A DNA stretch of 54,620 nt from assembly GCA_035946955.1 (NCBI GenBank), contig DASYYE010000463.1, forward strand, positions 1 to 54,620. The letters run 5' to 3'. The translations under genes were made by a program, and so were the position numbers. The notes beneath the pieces were generated by a model. The model did not search any database. It was not told the DNA's origin and saw nothing but the letters and a program-made list of their open reading frames with translations. Positions 8,186 through 16,061 of this stretch are shown here, piece after piece. Origin of the DNA: DASYYE01 sp035946955 (GTDB lineage: Bacteria; Actinomycetota; Actinomycetes; Streptosporangiales; Streptosporangiaceae). Every line of letters begins with the position of its first letter. The stretch's first letter is position 1.

Positions 8186-8947
8186 ATGCGGACGGTGGCA
8201 GAACCGGGTAAGCAGACTGACCTCATCGGCCTGCACGTCGCCGAACTGGCCGACGGCGAGCAGCTCGATTACGCCAGCCAGGACGAGACCTGCGTGGTCG
8301 TCCTGACCGGGACCGTGGACGCGGCGGCCGGCGGCGCGCCGTTAGGCCGGGCCGGCGGCCGGGCCAGCGTCTTCGAGGGCCCCGGGCACGCCATCTACCT
8401 CGCGCCCGATGAGCCGCTGCGGCTCACCGCCACCGGCGGCCCCGCCGAGCTGGCCATCGCCACCGCGCCGCTGGCCGGCGAGCCGGCCGCGCAGTCGCGC
8501 GTGATCACCCCGGCGGACCAGCGCACCGCCAGCCCCGGCTCGGGCAACTGGGCGCGCTCGGTGCGTACCATCCTCGGCCCCGAGCACGAGGCCGGCCGCC
8601 TGCTGCTCGGGGAGACCATCAACCCGCCCGGCAACTGGTCGTCCTATCCCCCGCACAAGCACGACACGCACCGGCCGCCGCGCGAGGTCCAGCTCGAAGA
8701 GGTGTACCTGTTCAAGGTCGACCCGCCCGAGGGGTTCGGGGTCCAGGTCCGCTACGGCGACGGCGACTCCTGGGAGGAGACGTCGATCATCCGGGACGGC
8801 AGCTCCGCCGCGATCAGGTCCGGATACCACCCGGTCGTGGCCGCGCCCGGATACACGCTGTACTACCTGTGGGTCATGGCCGGCCAGGGCCGGCAGATGA
8901 TTCCGTTCCTCGATCCGCGCTATGCCTGGGTCCAGCAGGGGCGATGA
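8186..8947 (+). CDS. IolB/KduI-family isomerase (5-deoxyglucuronate isomerase-like)
   Basis: Bicupin protein of 253 residues resembling IolB, which isomerizes 5-deoxy-glucuronate in inositol catabolism. The clearest motif is SSYPPHKHD followed by EVQLEEVYLFK, with histidines and a glutamate suited to bind a metal. GGGAGG six bases before the ATG fixes the start. No other inositol genes are near; the neighbours are KDG kinase, KDPG aldolase and UxaA. I infer that it isomerizes an uronate or deoxy-ketouronate here, making it a second KduI-superfamily enzyme beside the true KduI at 17585. The assignment to the superfamily is firm, the substrate is not. Confidence 0.8.
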   Translation: MRTVAEPGKQTDLIGLHVAELADGEQLDYASQDETCVVVLTGTVDAAAGGAPLGRAGGRASVFEGPGHAIYLAPDEPLRLTATGGPAELAIATAPLAGEPAAQSRVITPADQRTASPGSGNWARSVRTILGPEHEAGRLLLGETINPPGNWSSYPPHKHDTHRPPREVQLEEVYLFKVDPPEGFGVQVRYGDGDSWEETSIIRDGSSAAIRSGYHPVVAAPGYTLYYLWVMAGQGRQMIPFLDPRYAWVQQGR

Positions 8948-8948
8948 G

Positions 8949-10496
8949 ATGGCCCGGTCCAGCCTCCAGGACGTGACGGTCTTGCTGCGGGCGGACGACC
9001 CCGTGGTGGTCGCCGCCCGGGCGCTCCCGGCCGGCACCGAGCTGACCGCGGGCGAGCACGTGCTGCGGTGCAGCGGCGACGTGCCCGCCGGTCACAAGGT
9101 CGCCGTGACCGCCATCCCGGCCGGGCACGAGATCCGCAAGTACGGCCAGCCGATCGGCGTCGCGACCTGCGACATCGCCCCGGGCGACCATGTGCACACG
9201 CACAACATGGCAATCGCGCAGTTCCACCACGACTACGCCTTCGGCACTGAGGCCAGGCACGACGAGCCGGTCCCGCTCTCCGAGCGGGCCACCTTCCAGG
9301 GCTTCGTCCGCGCGGACGGCCGCGCTGCGACCCGCAACTACCTGGGCATCCTCACCTCGGTGAACTGCTCGGCCACCGCCGCCCGGCTGGTTGCCAGCCA
9401 GTTCGGGCCAGGGTCGGCCGCGCTGGCCAGCTACCCGAACGTGGACGGGGTGGTCGCGCTCACCCATGGCACCGGCTGCGGGATGGACGCGACCGGCGAC
9501 GGCCTGCGGCTGCTGCGCCGTACGCTGGGCGGCTACGCGCGGCATCCCAACTTCGCCGGCCTGCTGGTGCTCGGGCTCGGCTGCGAGGTCAACCAGGTGG
9601 AGGCGCTCACCGCGGACTTCGACCTGCCCGCGGACACGCCGGTGGCCGCCATGACGATCCAGGAGCTCGGCGGCACCCGGGCCACGGTCCGGGAGGCGGC
9701 CGCCCGGATCCGGGAGCTGGCCGCAGAGGCGGACAAGGCGCGGCGGACCACCGTTGCGGTCAGCGAGCTGATCCTGGGCCTGGAGTGCGGCGGGTCCGAC
9801 GGCTTCTCCGGGATCACCGCCAACCCCGCGCTCGGTGCCGCCGCCGACCTGCTGGTGCAGCAGGGCGGGACCGCGGTCCTCGGCGAGACGCCGGAGATCT
9901 ACGGCGCCGAGCAGCTGCTGACCCGCCGTGCCGTGACCCGGGAGGTCGGCGAGAAGCTGGTCGAGCTGATCCACTGGTGGGAGAGGTACGTGGCCTCCTC
10001 TGGCAGTTCGCTGGACTCGAACCCGTCGCCCGGCAACAAGGCGGGCGGGCTGACCACCATCCTGGAGAAGTCGCTCGGTGCCGCCGCCAAGGGCGGCACC
10101 AGCGACCTGGCGGAGGTGTACCACTACGCCGAGCAGGTCACCGCCGCCGGCCTGGTCTTCATGGACACCCCCGGCTACGACCCGGTGTCAGTGACCGGCA
10201 TGGTAGCGGGGGGCGCCAATGTCGTGTGCTTCACCACCGGCCGCGGCTCGGTGTTCGGGGCCAAGCCCGCGCCGAGCATCAAGCTGGTCAGTAACTCCGC
10301 CACCTACCGGCGGATGACCGAGGACATGGACATCAACTGCGGCGTGATCGCCGACGGCGAGGCGACCGTGGCCGAGGTCGGGAAGCAGGTCTTCGACCTG
10401 GTCCTCGAGGTGGCCTCGGGCCGCCGCACGGCCAGCGAGGAACTCGGCTTCGGCGACGAGGAGTTCGTGCCGTGGCAGCTCGGTGCCGTGGTGTGA
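8949..10496 (+). CDS. uxaA: UxaA-family altronate dehydratase
   Basis: Protein of 515 residues with the UxaA/GarD layout. A small SAF domain occupies roughly residues 8-95 (with HVHTHNMAI near the end), followed by the long catalytic domain starting at GFVRADGRAATRNYLGI, where the family binds iron or another divalent metal. The ATG lies one base after the stop of the preceding gene, so the genes are co-transcribed. UxaA dehydrates D-altronate to KDG, which the kinase upstream would use. Galactarate dehydratase is the main alternative; the length (full SAF plus catalytic domain) is the same in both. Confidence 0.87.
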   Translation: MARSSLQDVTVLLRADDPVVVAARALPAGTELTAGEHVLRCSGDVPAGHKVAVTAIPAGHEIRKYGQPIGVATCDIAPGDHVHTHNMAIAQFHHDYAFGTEARHDEPVPLSERATFQGFVRADGRAATRNYLGILTSVNCSATAARLVASQFGPGSAALASYPNVDGVVALTHGTGCGMDATGDGLRLLRRTLGGYARHPNFAGLLVLGLGCEVNQVEALTADFDLPADTPVAAMTIQELGGTRATVREAAARIRELAAEADKARRTTVAVSELILGLECGGSDGFSGITANPALGAAADLLVQQGGTAVLGETPEIYGAEQLLTRRAVTREVGEKLVELIHWWERYVASSGSSLDSNPSPGNKAGGLTTILEKSLGAAAKGGTSDLAEVYHYAEQVTAAGLVFMDTPGYDPVSVTGMVAGGANVVCFTTGRGSVFGAKPAPSIKLVSNSATYRRMTEDMDINCGVIADGEATVAEVGKQVFDLVLEVASGRRTASEELGFGDEEFVPWQLGAVV

Positions 10497-10527
10497 GCCC
10501 AAGGACCAGGGACGGAGAGAGCCCGCT

Positions 10528-10875
10528 GTGAGGATCACCGCAGCGGAGGCCATCGTGACCTGCCCAGTCACGATGACCGCGATCGGCGCGGTCGACCTGG
10601 CGCTGTGGGACATCAAGGGCAAGGTGGCCGGCCTGCCCGTGTACCAGCTGCTCGGCGGGCTGCCAGGAACGGCGTCACGATCTATGGCCACGCCAGCGGC
10701 CGGGACATCCCCGAGTTGCTGGAGCCGGTACCGGTACTCGGCGGGCATGATGCACCCCGGCGATGAGCCCGGGCTCGGCGTGGACATCGACGAGGAGGCC
10801 GCCGGGCGGTACCCCTACCAGCCGAAGTACCTGCCGGTGGCCCGGCTCACGGACGCAAGCATGCATGACTGGTGA
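10528..10875 (+). pseudogene. Remnant of mannonate dehydratase-like enolase-superfamily gene (ManD/RspA)
   Basis: The frame reads VRITAAEAIVTCP and then jumps to VTMTAIGAVDLALWDIKGK, which are separated by about 65-70 residues in intact ManD-type proteins. After QLLGG the homology moves to another frame (GVTIYGHASGRDIPELLEPV). It returns to the first frame only at the extreme C-terminus (HPGDEPGLGVDIDEE to the final HDW). Almost the whole catalytic barrel, including the metal ligands and acid-base residues, is missing. The 115-codon frame is still open but cannot make an active enzyme. It lies in the operon where a D-mannonate dehydratase would be expected, between UxaA and the UxuB-like reductase, whose start it overlaps. 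Confidence 0.85.
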
Positions 10876-12364
10876 GGCGCTGCCGCTCCTTCGGCTCGGC
10901 ACGCTGGACCGGGTGCCCGGGCGGAGCCGGCCACGGGCCGACCCACGGGCGCTCGGCCTGGGCATCGTGCACCTTGGCCCGGGCGTGTTCCACCGGGCGC
11001 ACCAGGCGGTGTTCACCGAGGACACGGTCGCGGCGACCGGCGACACCCGCTGGGGCATTACCGCGGTCAGCCAGCGCAGCGCCGCGGTGGTGGCAGGCCT
11101 GCGCCGCCAGGACGGCCTGTACACGGTCCTGGAACGCGCCGAGGACGTCACCTCGGCGCGGGTGGTGGGGGTGATCAGGGCTGTTGCCAGCGCCGCCTGG
11201 GACCCGGCGGCGATCGTTGCCGCAGTCGCCGACCCGGCCACCACGGTCGTGACGATGACCGTGACGGAGAAGGGCTACCGGCGCGACCCCGCCACCGGCG
11301 GCCTGCGGCTGACCGACCCCGGCATCGAGGCGGACCTGGCCGGGCGGCCACCGCTGACCGTGGTCGGCCAGCTAGCCCGCGGGCTGCAGCGGCGGATGCA
11401 GCGGGACAGCGGGCCGTTGACCATGGTGTGCTGCGACAACCTGCCCGGCAATGGGCGCGTGCTGGCGGACCTGGTGGGCCAGTTCCTCGCTGCGCTGCCC
11501 GCTGGCGAGGGCAGTCCCGTGGCCGACTGGGCTGGGCGGCAGGCGGCCTTCCCGGTCACCATGGTGGACCGGATAGCACCGGCCCCCACCGGCGACGACC
11601 TCGCGACGGTGGCCAGGCTGATCGGGGTGGCCGACGAGTCGGCGGTCGTCACCGAGCCGTTCCGTCAGTGGGTGATCGAGGACCGGTTCGCTGGCCCGAG
11701 GCCGGCCTGGGAGGCGGCGGGGGCCACGCTGACCAGGGACGTGGGGCCGTTCGAGCAGGCCAAGTTGCGGCTGCTGAACGGCAGCCATTCCATGCTCGCC
11801 TACCTGGGCGGCCTGGCCGGTTACCAGACGGTCCACGAGGCCCTGCGACGGCCGGCCTTCGCCGCCGCGGTGCAGCGGCTGATGACCGACGACGTCACGC
11901 CGACGCTGCAGGTGCCTGATGGGATGGACGTGGCATCCTACCGGTCGAGCGTGCTGACCCGGTTCAGCAATGCGGCGCTGCCTTACACCACCGCCAAGGT
12001 GGCGATGGACGGCTCGCAGAAACTCGGCCCGAGGCTCCTCGGCACAGTGCGCGACCGGCTGGCCACCGGTGCCGAGCCGCGCTGGGCGGCGCTGGCGGTG
12101 GCCGGCTGGATGCGCCAGACCTGGCGGCAGACCTCCGACACCGGCCGCCCGCTGCCACTGGACGACCCGCTGGCCGAGCGGATCCGCACGGTGGCGGGTG
12201 CTGCCGCCACCCCGGTCCAGGCGGTCGACGCACTACTCGGCATCTGTGACATCTTCGAGCCGGAACTCGCCGAGAGCCCGCTGCGTGGCCTCCTGGTGGA
12301 CTGGATGACCGCCATGGACGAGCACGGCACCGAGGAAGCCACTGCGGTCGTCGCATCACAGTGA
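10865..12364 (+). CDS. uxuB: Fructuronate/tagaturonate reductase (mannitol dehydrogenase family)
   Basis: NAD-dependent polyol/uronate oxidoreductase of 499 residues. The N-terminal Rossmann domain carries LGIVHLGPGVFHRAHQ, and the catalytic lysine is about residue 299 in QAKLRLLNGSHS, the family signature. It would reduce D-fructuronate to mannonate or D-tagaturonate to altronate. Because the mannonate dehydratase next to it is decayed while UxaA is intact, altronate formation is the more useful reaction here, by inference. The ATG is in the last codons of the pseudogene, which suggests old translational coupling. No strong ribosome site is visible. Confidence 0.87.
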   Translation: MTGEALPLLRLGTLDRVPGRSRPRADPRALGLGIVHLGPGVFHRAHQAVFTEDTVAATGDTRWGITAVSQRSAAVVAGLRRQDGLYTVLERAEDVTSARVVGVIRAVASAAWDPAAIVAAVADPATTVVTMTVTEKGYRRDPATGGLRLTDPGIEADLAGRPPLTVVGQLARGLQRRMQRDSGPLTMVCCDNLPGNGRVLADLVGQFLAALPAGEGSPVADWAGRQAAFPVTMVDRIAPAPTGDDLATVARLIGVADESAVVTEPFRQWVIEDRFAGPRPAWEAAGATLTRDVGPFEQAKLRLLNGSHSMLAYLGGLAGYQTVHEALRRPAFAAAVQRLMTDDVTPTLQVPDGMDVASYRSSVLTRFSNAALPYTTAKVAMDGSQKLGPRLLGTVRDRLATGAEPRWAALAVAGWMRQTWRQTSDTGRPLPLDDPLAERIRTVAGAAATPVQAVDALLGICDIFEPELAESPLRGLLVDWMTAMDEHGTEEATAVVASQ

Positions 12365-12374
12365 TGTGAATTAG

Positions 12375-12475
12375 ACATCCGATGATGATTGGTTCTGTGA
12401 ATGGCTCATCCTAGGTTGTGTCCTATGATTTCCGTTTAGAGAAGCCTTGACATCGGATGTTTCCCTGAGTTTAGC
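12375..12475 (+). promoter_or_regulatory. Promoter with two GntR-like operator half-repeats upstream of ribose-type importer
   Basis: TTGACA (12447-12452) with a 17-bp spacer to TTTAGC (12470-12475) is a plausible -35/-10 pair. The odd palindrome ACATCGGATGT (12450-12460) overlaps the -35. A near copy, ACATCCGATGA, lies 75 bp upstream (12375-12385). Such ACATCsGATGT-type boxes resemble FadR-subfamily GntR operators. No GntR gene is in the window. Confidence 0.55.
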
Positions 12476-12528
12476 TACGAGCGGGATCCCAGTACCAGTG
12501 CCCTTCGGAACCCCTGGAGGTGACGTAC

Positions 12529-13674
12529 ATGGAAAAGGTCCACCCCAAGGTCGTCGAGTGTGTTGAGACGCTCAACATGCAGGATGGGCCGACCCGCCGG
12601 CGGCTGCTCAAGGGCACCGGCCTGTTCAGCGCGACCGCGGCGGCTTCTGCGTTACTCGCGGCCTGCTCATCGGGGAACGGCACCGGCAGCGCGGCAACGG
12701 GCGCGGCCGGGAACTTCCCCAAGACCCCAGCCTGGAAGTTCACGTTCGTCAACCATGTGACAGACAACGCGTTCTTCACCCCGACCCAGTACGGGTTCCA
12801 GGACTGCGCCGCCCTGCTCGGCGTCCCGGCACCGGCCTGGACCGGTGCCACCTCCTCCCAGTCGACCGTCTCCACCATGCTGACGGCGTTCAACGCGGCG
12901 GTCGCGGCGAAGTCTCCTGGCATCGCCACCACCGTGGTCTCGGCCACCTCGTTCGCGGCCCCGATTTCGAATGCGCTGGCCGCGGGTATCCCGGTGGTCA
13001 CCTACAACGCCAACGGCTCGGTGAGCAGCCCGACGACCGGCCTGGCCTACGTCGGCCAGGACCTCTACGTCTCCGGCCAGCAGGTGGGCGCGCGCATCGC
13101 CGCCAAGATGCCGCCCGGCGGGACGGCGGCCGGCGTCATCTCCCAGCCGGGGGCACTGAACATTCAGCCCCGCCTGGATGGCGCCATCGCGTCACTGCAG
13201 GCGGCGGGCATGAAGATCCTCAGCAAGAGCGGCTTCGACAGCGGTAAGGAAGCCAGCCAGGAAGCCGTCAGCGTGCCTGAGTTCGTCCAGGCCAACGGCG
13301 CCAAGCTGCAGGGGGTCTTCGCGGTGGACGGTGGTGACACCGCCCAGCTCGGCCAGGCATTGGCCAAGTTCGGCTACGCAGGCACGATCTCCTCGGGCGG
13401 GTTCGACCTGGAACCGCAGACGCTCGCCAGCGTGCAAGCGGGGCACCTCGACTTCACCATCGACCAGTCGCCCTACCTGCAAGGCTTCCTGCCCACCCTG
13501 TACCTGTACCTGTGGAACCTGTCCGGCGGCCTGGTGTCCCCGGCGTCCACTGACACCGGCCTGAAGTTTGTCACGAAATCGAACGTCGGCCCCTACCTCT
13601 CGCCGCAGACCAGGTTCGAGGGTTCCACGCCGGCGCAGAAGTACATCCAGCACACCGGCTCGATCAGCGTCTGA
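12529..13674 (+). CDS. Sugar-binding lipoprotein of ribose-type ABC importer
   Basis: Periplasmic-binding-protein-like (cluster B, RbsB type) lipoprotein of 381 residues. RRRLLK before the hydrophobic segment suggests Tat export, and LLAAC near residue 45 is the lipobox. The mature part has alternating sugar-binding domains (IPVVTYNANG; GVFAVDGGDTAQLGQALAKFGY). GGAGG eight bases before the ATG sets the start. It is followed by its permease and ATPase. The long UTR carries two operator-like boxes. The substrate is probably a monomeric uronate or aldonate, by context only. Confidence 0.88.
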   Translation: MEKVHPKVVECVETLNMQDGPTRRRLLKGTGLFSATAAASALLAACSSGNGTGSAATGAAGNFPKTPAWKFTFVNHVTDNAFFTPTQYGFQDCAALLGVPAPAWTGATSSQSTVSTMLTAFNAAVAAKSPGIATTVVSATSFAAPISNALAAGIPVVTYNANGSVSSPTTGLAYVGQDLYVSGQQVGARIAAKMPPGGTAAGVISQPGALNIQPRLDGAIASLQAAGMKILSKSGFDSGKEASQEAVSVPEFVQANGAKLQGVFAVDGGDTAQLGQALAKFGYAGTISSGGFDLEPQTLASVQAGHLDFTIDQSPYLQGFLPTLYLYLWNLSGGLVSPASTDTGLKFVTKSNVGPYLSPQTRFEGSTPAQKYIQHTGSISV

Positions 13675-13713
13675 TCGCCGGTCCGTGCGGATGCCTGGGA
13701 ACGGAAGACCGAC

Positions 13714-14757
13714 GTGAGCGACACTGCCACCCCCCGCGCTGACGCCATCGGCACGCCTCCGGCCGCACCGCCGGCCGGAGGCGGCCACCCCTCCGGCCTC
13801 ACCCGCCTGACCACGGTATTCCTGCGTCAGCGCGAGGCGACCGTCCTGGTCATCGCCGTGGCTATGTTCATCTACTTCTCGCTGAGCGCGCCCGACTTCC
13901 TGACCAGGGCCAGCATCACCAACATCTCCCAGTACATGGCGCCCTACGTCATCCTGGCGATCGGTGAGGTGCTGCTGCTGGTGTGCGGCGAGATCGACCT
14001 GTCCGTGGGTTTCGTGTGGACGATGTCGCCGTTCCTCATGATGTTCCTGGTCAACTGGGGCCTGCCGGTCATCCTCGCGATCATCGTGACCGTCGCGCTG
14101 TCCACGACCGTCGGCCTCATCAACGGCGTGGTCACCACCTACTTCGGGGTGCCGTCGCTGATCACCACGGTGGGGACCGGGTTCATCGTCCTGGGCTTCA
14201 CCCTGCAGATCTCGGCCGCCCAGCAGAAGCCACTGCCGCCGTCGTCGGTGGCGATCGGGCACTGGTTCGGCACCTACGCGTGGTCGGAGATCATCTGGGC
14301 GACGGTCCTCGTGGTGGTCTTCCAGATCCTGCTGACCAGGACACGGTGGGGTCTATACACCATCTCGGCCGGCGGGAACCTGCTCGGCGCCGCCGAGGCG
14401 GGTGTCAAGATCAGGAAAATCAAGATCGGGAACTTCATGGCCGCCAGTGGTCTCGGCGCGTTCGCGGGGGTCCTGGAAGCGTTCAAGAACAGCATCATCG
14501 ACCCCAGTGCCGGAACCCTCGACGTCGTGCTCATCGCCCTGGTCGGGGCCGTCATCGGCGGCACGGCGATGGCGGGCGGCTCCGGCACCATGATCGGCGC
14601 CTGGGTCGGCATGCTGGTGCTCGGCATCCTGAACGACGGCTTCAACCTGCTGGGAATCAGCACGAACCCGTACCAGATCATCCTTGGCGTGGCGATCGTC
14701 GTGGCCATGGTGGCCAACACCTACCTCACGCGCCTGCGCAGAGCGGGCCGGACGTAA
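13714..14757 (+). CDS. Ribose-type ABC transporter permease (RbsC family)
   Basis: Membrane permease of 347 residues with about eight to ten hydrophobic segments. It shows the RbsC-type conserved loop GGNLLGAAEAGVKIRKIKIG around residues 222-241 and the family motif GEIDLSVG near residue 92. It starts at a GTG about 40 bp after the binding protein and ends one base from a possible ATG of the ATPase gene. It forms the membrane channel of the importer encoded by 12529-15581. Confidence 0.9.
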   Translation: MSDTATPRADAIGTPPAAPPAGGGHPSGLTRLTTVFLRQREATVLVIAVAMFIYFSLSAPDFLTRASITNISQYMAPYVILAIGEVLLLVCGEIDLSVGFVWTMSPFLMMFLVNWGLPVILAIIVTVALSTTVGLINGVVTTYFGVPSLITTVGTGFIVLGFTLQISAAQQKPLPPSSVAIGHWFGTYAWSEIIWATVLVVVFQILLTRTRWGLYTISAGGNLLGAAEAGVKIRKIKIGNFMAASGLGAFAGVLEAFKNSIIDPSAGTLDVVLIALVGAVIGGTAMAGGSGTMIGAWVGMLVLGILNDGFNLLGISTNPYQIILGVAIVVAMVANTYLTRLRRAGRT

Positions 14758-14783
14758 TGGTGTCGTCGGCGGAAAGGCGAGAA

Positions 14784-15581
14784 ATGAGCGTCGAGGTACC
14801 GGACAGCGACATCCTGCGGGCCGAGCACATCGCCAAGAAGTACGGGGCCGTCACGGCGCTGGTCGATGTGAACCTGCGCCTGGCCAAGGGGGAGGTGCTC
14901 GGGCTGATCGGGGACAACGGCGCGGGCAAGTCCACTCTGCTCAAGATCCTCTGCGGGTTCCAGCCACCGACCACCGGCCGGATCCTGCTGGCGGGCCAGG
15001 AGGTCACGTTCAAGTCGGTCAGGCACGCCCGCTCGCTCGGCATCGACGCGGTCTACCAGGACCTGGCCCTAGTCAACGAACTGACCGTCTACCACAACAT
15101 GTTCCTGAACCGGGAGCTCGTGGGCCCGTGGCCGCTGCTGCGCAACAAGGACATGCGCCGGCTTGCGAAGCAGCACCTGGATGACATGGGGGTGCGGATC
15201 CCCTCGGTGGACGTCCAGGTGGCCCAGTTGTCCGGCGGGCAGCGGCAGGCCATAGCAGTGGCCCGCTCGGTCTACACCGATGCCAAGATCCTGCTGCTGG
15301 ACGAGCCGCTGGCGGCGATGGGCGTCAAGGAGGGCGCGCTCATCCTGGACCTGGTGCAGGGCCTGAAGAAGAAGGGCGACGTCTCGGTCATCATCATCGC
15401 CCACAACTACGGCCAGGTGCTGGAGGTGTGCGACCGGGTCAACCTGGTCCAGGACGGCCGCATCACCCTGGACAAGAAGAGCTCGGAGACCTCGGTCGAG
15501 GAGTTGGTCGAGATCGTGACGGCCGAGTACCGGGCCGCGCTGATCGAGCGCCAGCGAGCCAGCGCCGCGTCTGGCGGCTGA
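14784..15581 (+). CDS. Single-domain ABC ATPase of ribose-type importer
   Basis: ATPase of 265 residues with Walker A GDNGAGKST, signature LSGGQRQAIAVARS, Walker B ILLLDEP and switch His in IIIAHN. It is a short form: classical RbsA has two ATPase halves (about 500 residues), whereas this has one, like FrcA-type transporters, and would act as a homodimer. The ATG at 14784 is preferred for its AAAGG ribosome site; an ATG at 14757 overlapping the permease stop is possible. The frame extends far upstream but there it is a shadow of the permease gene. Confidence 0.9.
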   Translation: MSVEVPDSDILRAEHIAKKYGAVTALVDVNLRLAKGEVLGLIGDNGAGKSTLLKILCGFQPPTTGRILLAGQEVTFKSVRHARSLGIDAVYQDLALVNELTVYHNMFLNRELVGPWPLLRNKDMRRLAKQHLDDMGVRIPSVDVQVAQLSGGQRQAIAVARSVYTDAKILLLDEPLAAMGVKEGALILDLVQGLKKKGDVSVIIIAHNYGQVLEVCDRVNLVQDGRITLDKKSSETSVEELVEIVTAEYRAALIERQRASAASGG

Positions 15582-15663
15582 AAGCACCAGCGTATGGAAG
15601 GCTGCGGCGGCCAATCCACCGGTTAGAGCCAGCCGTCCTGCGCCAGGACCACTCAGGGATGCT

Positions 15664-15680
15664 GATAACAGCAAGAGGCG
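15664..15680 (+). repeat. 17-mer dispersed repeat, copy 2
   Basis: Exact copy of GATAACAGCAAGAGGCG, in the 285-bp gap after the ABC ATPase gene. The rest of the gap up to the operator at 15788 shows no gene. Confidence 0.75.
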
Positions 15681-15787
15681 CTGGGCAGCTTCCCCAGTTC
15701 CCAACTTGACGGGGCTGAGCGTGCACTGTGCCCCACGCGCCGCACCTCTGGACGTCTCAGTGGCTCACCGGGGCGGCTCCAAAGGTG

Positions 15788-15816
15788 TTCATATATATGA
15801 ATACTCTTTATATATT
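15788..15816 (+). promoter_or_regulatory. Operator TTCATATATATGAA and -10 box of the tautomerase-ALDH-kduI-kduD operon
   Basis: TTCATATATATGAA (15788-15801) is a perfect palindrome and the best copy of the locus-wide TTCA-N6-TGAA box. A candidate -10 TATATT lies at 15811-15816. A repressor bound here would overlap the promoter. The AT-rich stretch is conspicuous in a GC-rich region. Confidence 0.6.
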
Positions 15817-15866
15817 AGAACGACTGTGTTAGCTTGGGGCACGGTGACCCGTCCTATGGAGGTGCC

Positions 15867-16052
15867 GTGCCGAACATCACTGTTGAGCTCCTGTCCGGCC
15901 GCAGCCTTGACCAGCGGCGTGAGTTCGTGGCGGCGGTGACCGAGGCGGCGGTGAAGATCCTCGGCGCCCGCAGCGAGTCGGTGCGGATCCGCTTCGACGA
16001 GATCGACCGCACCGACGTAGCCAACGCAGGCGTACTGGAGAGCGACCGGTAG
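15867..16052 (+). CDS. 4-oxalocrotonate tautomerase-family small enzyme
   Basis: Small protein of 61 residues. After removal of the initiator it begins with proline (PNITVELLSGRSLDQR), the catalytic base of the 4-oxalocrotonate tautomerase family, and its length is typical. The GTG start has GGAGG four bases upstream. It leads the operon with the semialdehyde dehydrogenase, KduI and KduD. Possible roles are keto-enol tautomerization of an unsaturated or deoxy-keto uronate. The exact substrate is unknown. Confidence 0.85.
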   Translation: MPNITVELLSGRSLDQRREFVAAVTEAAVKILGARSESVRIRFDEIDRTDVANAGVLESDR

Positions 16053-16061
16053 GCGCGTGCC

